The notes below the pieces were generated by a model that worked only from the letters and a program-made list of their open reading frames with translations, was not told the origin of the DNA and did no database searches. Position numbers and translations under genes: made by a program. From positions 248,001 through 312,000 of the forward strand of contig NZ_SGXJ01000001.1 in the NCBI RefSeq assembly GCF_004216905.1: 64,000 nucleotides of DNA. Reading direction: 5' to 3'. Below, piece after piece: positions 62,099 through 64,000 of the stretch. Numbering within the stretch: the stretch's first letter is position 1; each line of letters starts with the position of its first letter. Origin of the DNA: Kribbella sp. VKM Ac-2569 (GTDB lineage: Bacteria; Actinomycetota; Actinomycetes; Propionibacteriales; Kribbellaceae).

Positions 62099-64000
62099 TC
62101 ACTCTCCTCGGAGGGTGGTGATGAAATCCTCTAGGTCGTCGGGCTTGACCAGGACGTCCCGGGCCTTCGAACCCTCACTGGGACCGACGACGCCGCGGCT
62201 CTCCAGGATGTCCATCAGCCGGCCGGCCTTGGCGAAGCCGACGCGGAGCTTACGCTGCAGCATCGACGTCGAGCCGAACTGGGTGGAAACAATCAGCTCC
62301 GCTGCCTGCACCACCAGGTCGAGGTCGTCACCGATCTCGTCGTCGAGGTCCTTGCTCGGCCCCGGAGCCGCGGTGACGTCCTCGCGGTACGTCGGCTCCA
62401 GCTGGGTCTTGCAGTGTTCGACGACGCCGTGGATCTCGGACTCCGTCACCCACGCGCCCTGGATACGCATCGGCTTGCTCGCGCCCATCGGCAGGAACAG
62501 ACCGTCACCCTGACCGACGAGCTTCTCCGCACCCGGCTGGTCGAGGATGACCCGGCTGTCGGCCAGCGACGAGGTCGCGAACGCCAGTCGCGACGGCACG
62601 TTCGCCTTGATCAGACCGGTGACGACGTCCACCGACGGCCGCTGCGTGGCGAGCACCAGGTGGATACCGGCGGCCCGGGCCAGCTGGGTGATGCGGACGA
62701 TCGAGTCCTCGACGTCGCGCGGCGCGACCATCATCAGGTCGGCGAGCTCGTCGACGATCACCAGCAGATACGGGTACGGCGTCAGCACGCGCTCGGATCC
62801 CGGTAGCGGCTTCACCTTCCCGCTACGGACCGCCTTGTTGAAGTCGTCGACGTGCCGGAACCCGAACGCCGCGAGGTCGTCGTACCGCATGTCCATCTCG
62901 CGGACGACCCACTGCAGCGCCTCGGCCGCCTTCTTGGCGTTGGTGATGATTGGCGTGATCAGGTGCGGGATGCCCTCGTAGTGGTTCAGCTCGACCCGCT
63001 TCGGGTCGACCAGGATCATCCGCACCTCGTCCGGTGTGGCCCGCATCAGGACCGAGGTGATCAGCGAGTTGACGAACACCGACTTGCCCGAACCGGTTGC
63101 GCCCGCGACCAGCAGGTGCGGCATCTTCGCCATGTTCGCGACCACGAAGCCGCCCTCGACGTCCTTGCCGAGGCCGGCCACCATCGGGTGATGGTCGTTG
63201 CGCGCGGTCGCGGACCGGATCACATCGCCGAGGCTGACGATCTCCTTGTCGGTGTTCGGGATCTCGATGCCGATCGCGGACTTGCCCGGGATCGGCGACA
63301 GGATCCGGACGTCGGCCGACGCGACGGCGTACGCGATGTTCTTGGAGAGCGCGGTGACCTTCTCGACCTTCACCGCGGAGCCGAGCTCGACCTCGTACCG
63401 GGTGACTGTCGGGCCGCGGGTGTAGCCGGTGATCTGCGCGTCGATGCCGAACTGCTCGAACACCTCGGTCAGCCGGTCGACCACCGCGTCCGACGCCTTC
63501 GTCCGGGCCTTGTGCACCGAACCCGGCTTGAGCATCTGGCCGTCGGGCAGCGTGTACGTGATGTCGCCGGACAGGCTGAGCTGCTCGACACGCTGCGGCA
63601 GCGGCGTGTGCGGCGGCGGCTCGGGCGCCGGTGCCGGCGGCTTGCTCGGAGCCGGCGCCTCGAAGGCGGGCTCAGCTGCGGCTGGCGAGGGTGCATCGTC
63701 GACGTCGTAGGGCTCCTCGACCACCGGCTGCGCCTTGGCCTTGCGGCCGCGCTTCGGGGTCTCCTCGAGCACCGGTGAGTCGTACGGCTTGATCGTCGGC
63801 TCGCCGTCCTCCTCGAGCTCGGCCTTGGCACGCCGCTGCTTGCGGGTCAGCCGGACCGTGTCGTCGGTCGGTGCCGCGATCACGGACGGAGCGTCCTCAG
63901 GCAGCTCGGTCCGTCCCATCAGTACGTCGAACGCCGCCCGGAACCGCAGCGGGATCGCGTAGACCGGCGTACCGGTGATCACCAGCGCGCCGAAGATCGA
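62099..64000 (-). CDS. ftsK: DNA translocase FtsK, 5'-truncated by window edge
   Basis: The frame is open to the window end, so the N-terminal membrane domain is outside. Visible: last part of that domain, Pro/Ala/Glu-rich linker, alpha domain ([20 protein letters not shown]), Walker [17 protein letters not shown], Walker [17 protein letters not shown], and gamma winged helix ([20 protein letters not shown]). It moves chromosomes at septation. Confidence 0.96.
   Translation of the reverse strand, partial: SIFGALVITGTPVYAIPLRFRAAFDVLMGRTELPEDAPSVIAAPTDDTVRLTRKQRRAKAELEEDGEPTIKPYDSPVLEETPKRGRKAKAQPVVEEPYDVDDAPSPAAAEPAFEAPAPSKPPAPAPEPPPHTPLPQRVEQLSLSGDITYTLPDGQMLKPGSVHKARTKASDAVVDRLTEVFEQFGIDAQITGYTRGPTVTRYEVELGSAVKVEKVTALSKNIAYAVASADVRILSPIPGKSAIGIEIPNTDKEIVSLGDVIRSATARNDHHPMVAGLGKDVEGGFVVANMAKMPHLLVAGATGSGKSVFVNSLITSVLMRATPDEVRMILVDPKRVELNHYEGIPHLITPIITNAKKAAEALQWVVREMDMRYDDLAAFGFRHVDDFNKAVRSGKVKPLPGSERVLTPYPYLLVIVDELADLMMVAPRDVEDSIVRITQLARAAGIHLVLATQRPSVDVVTGLIKANVPSRLAFATSSLADSRVILDQPGAEKLVGQGDGLFLPMGASKPMRIQGAWVTESEIHGVVEHCKTQLEPTYREDVTAAPGPSKDLDDEIGDDLDLVVQAAELIVSTQFGSTSMLQRKLRVGFAKAGRLMDILESRGVVGPSEGSKARDVLVKPDDLEDFITTLRGE

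Overview
The window is high-GC, gene-dense DNA from an actinobacterium (Actinomycetota). Evidence: strong GC bias at third codon positions, ATGA/GTGA stop-start overlaps, GTG starts, actinobacterial families (bifunctional PriA, ClgR, DUF3046, LppM, an actinobacterial-type RimO with an insertion, ECF42/DGPF, MT0933-type antitoxin) and gene orders shared with Mycobacterium and Streptomyces (ftsK-rimO-pgsA-cinA-clgR...DUF3046...recA-recX; dxr-rip1-ispG...GNAT...proS; lhr-nei). A member of Propionibacteriales, possibly Kribbella-like, is my best guess, but this is inference from gene style and no rRNA is present. I see no tRNA, rRNA, CRISPR array, insertion sequence or prophage.

Layout. 1-2.4 kb: the edge of a surface polysaccharide locus (truncated O-antigen ligase-like protein and a beta-helix lipoprotein). 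2.4-11.1 kb: a histidine locus (hisF and priA) split by a tightly coupled four-gene cassette of unknown product: fatty-acyl-reductase/HAD-phosphatase fusion, zinc alcohol dehydrogenase, LarA-like protein and PlsC-type acyltransferase. 11.1-17.4 kb: P450, methyltransferase, small membrane protein, TauE-type exporter, a DGPF/ECF42 sigma pair and a berberine-bridge-type flavoenzyme. 17.5-20.6 kb: proS, DoxX and a DUF4081 GNAT. 20.7-29.8 kb: accessory block with MFS exporter, GNAT remnant, ribbon-helix-helix/VOC pairs, MerR-thioredoxin, cyclase/TPP-enzyme pair, Nudix, nucleosidase, secreted protease and a vapBC module flanked by copies of the ispG 3' end. 29.8-33.5 kb: ispG, rip1, dxr (MEP isoprenoid pathway plus site-2 protease). 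33.5-38.4 kb: FHA protein, amidotransferase, DUF1707, glutaryl-CoA dehydrogenase, secreted metallopeptidase, GNAT. 38.4-44.9 kb: rny, a long noncoding leader, an antitoxin-like protein, MmcQ, recX with a very long disordered N-terminus, and recA under a textbook SOS promoter. 44.9-50 kb: an unidentified protein, GrpB, an MMPL transporter, DUF3046 and an LppM lipoprotein. 50-64 kb: lhr, nei, a DUF4262 gene with its own SOS box, clgR, cinA, DUF2332, pgsA, rimO, a RodZ-like protein, a PH-like protein and ftsK (truncated at the window edge).

How the genes work together. Three core themes are visible: isoprenoid and histidine biosynthesis, DNA damage response (recA, recX, lhr, nei and probably the DUF4262 gene) and division/envelope functions (ftsK, RodZ-like, pgsA, rip1). 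Many genes appear to be read from leaderless mRNAs: a TAnnnT box lies exactly 6 or 7 nt before the start codon of at least eleven of them. The most promising little-described items are the lipid-type cassette inside the his locus, the SOS box in front of the DUF4262 gene, and the vapBC insertion that duplicated the end of ispG.
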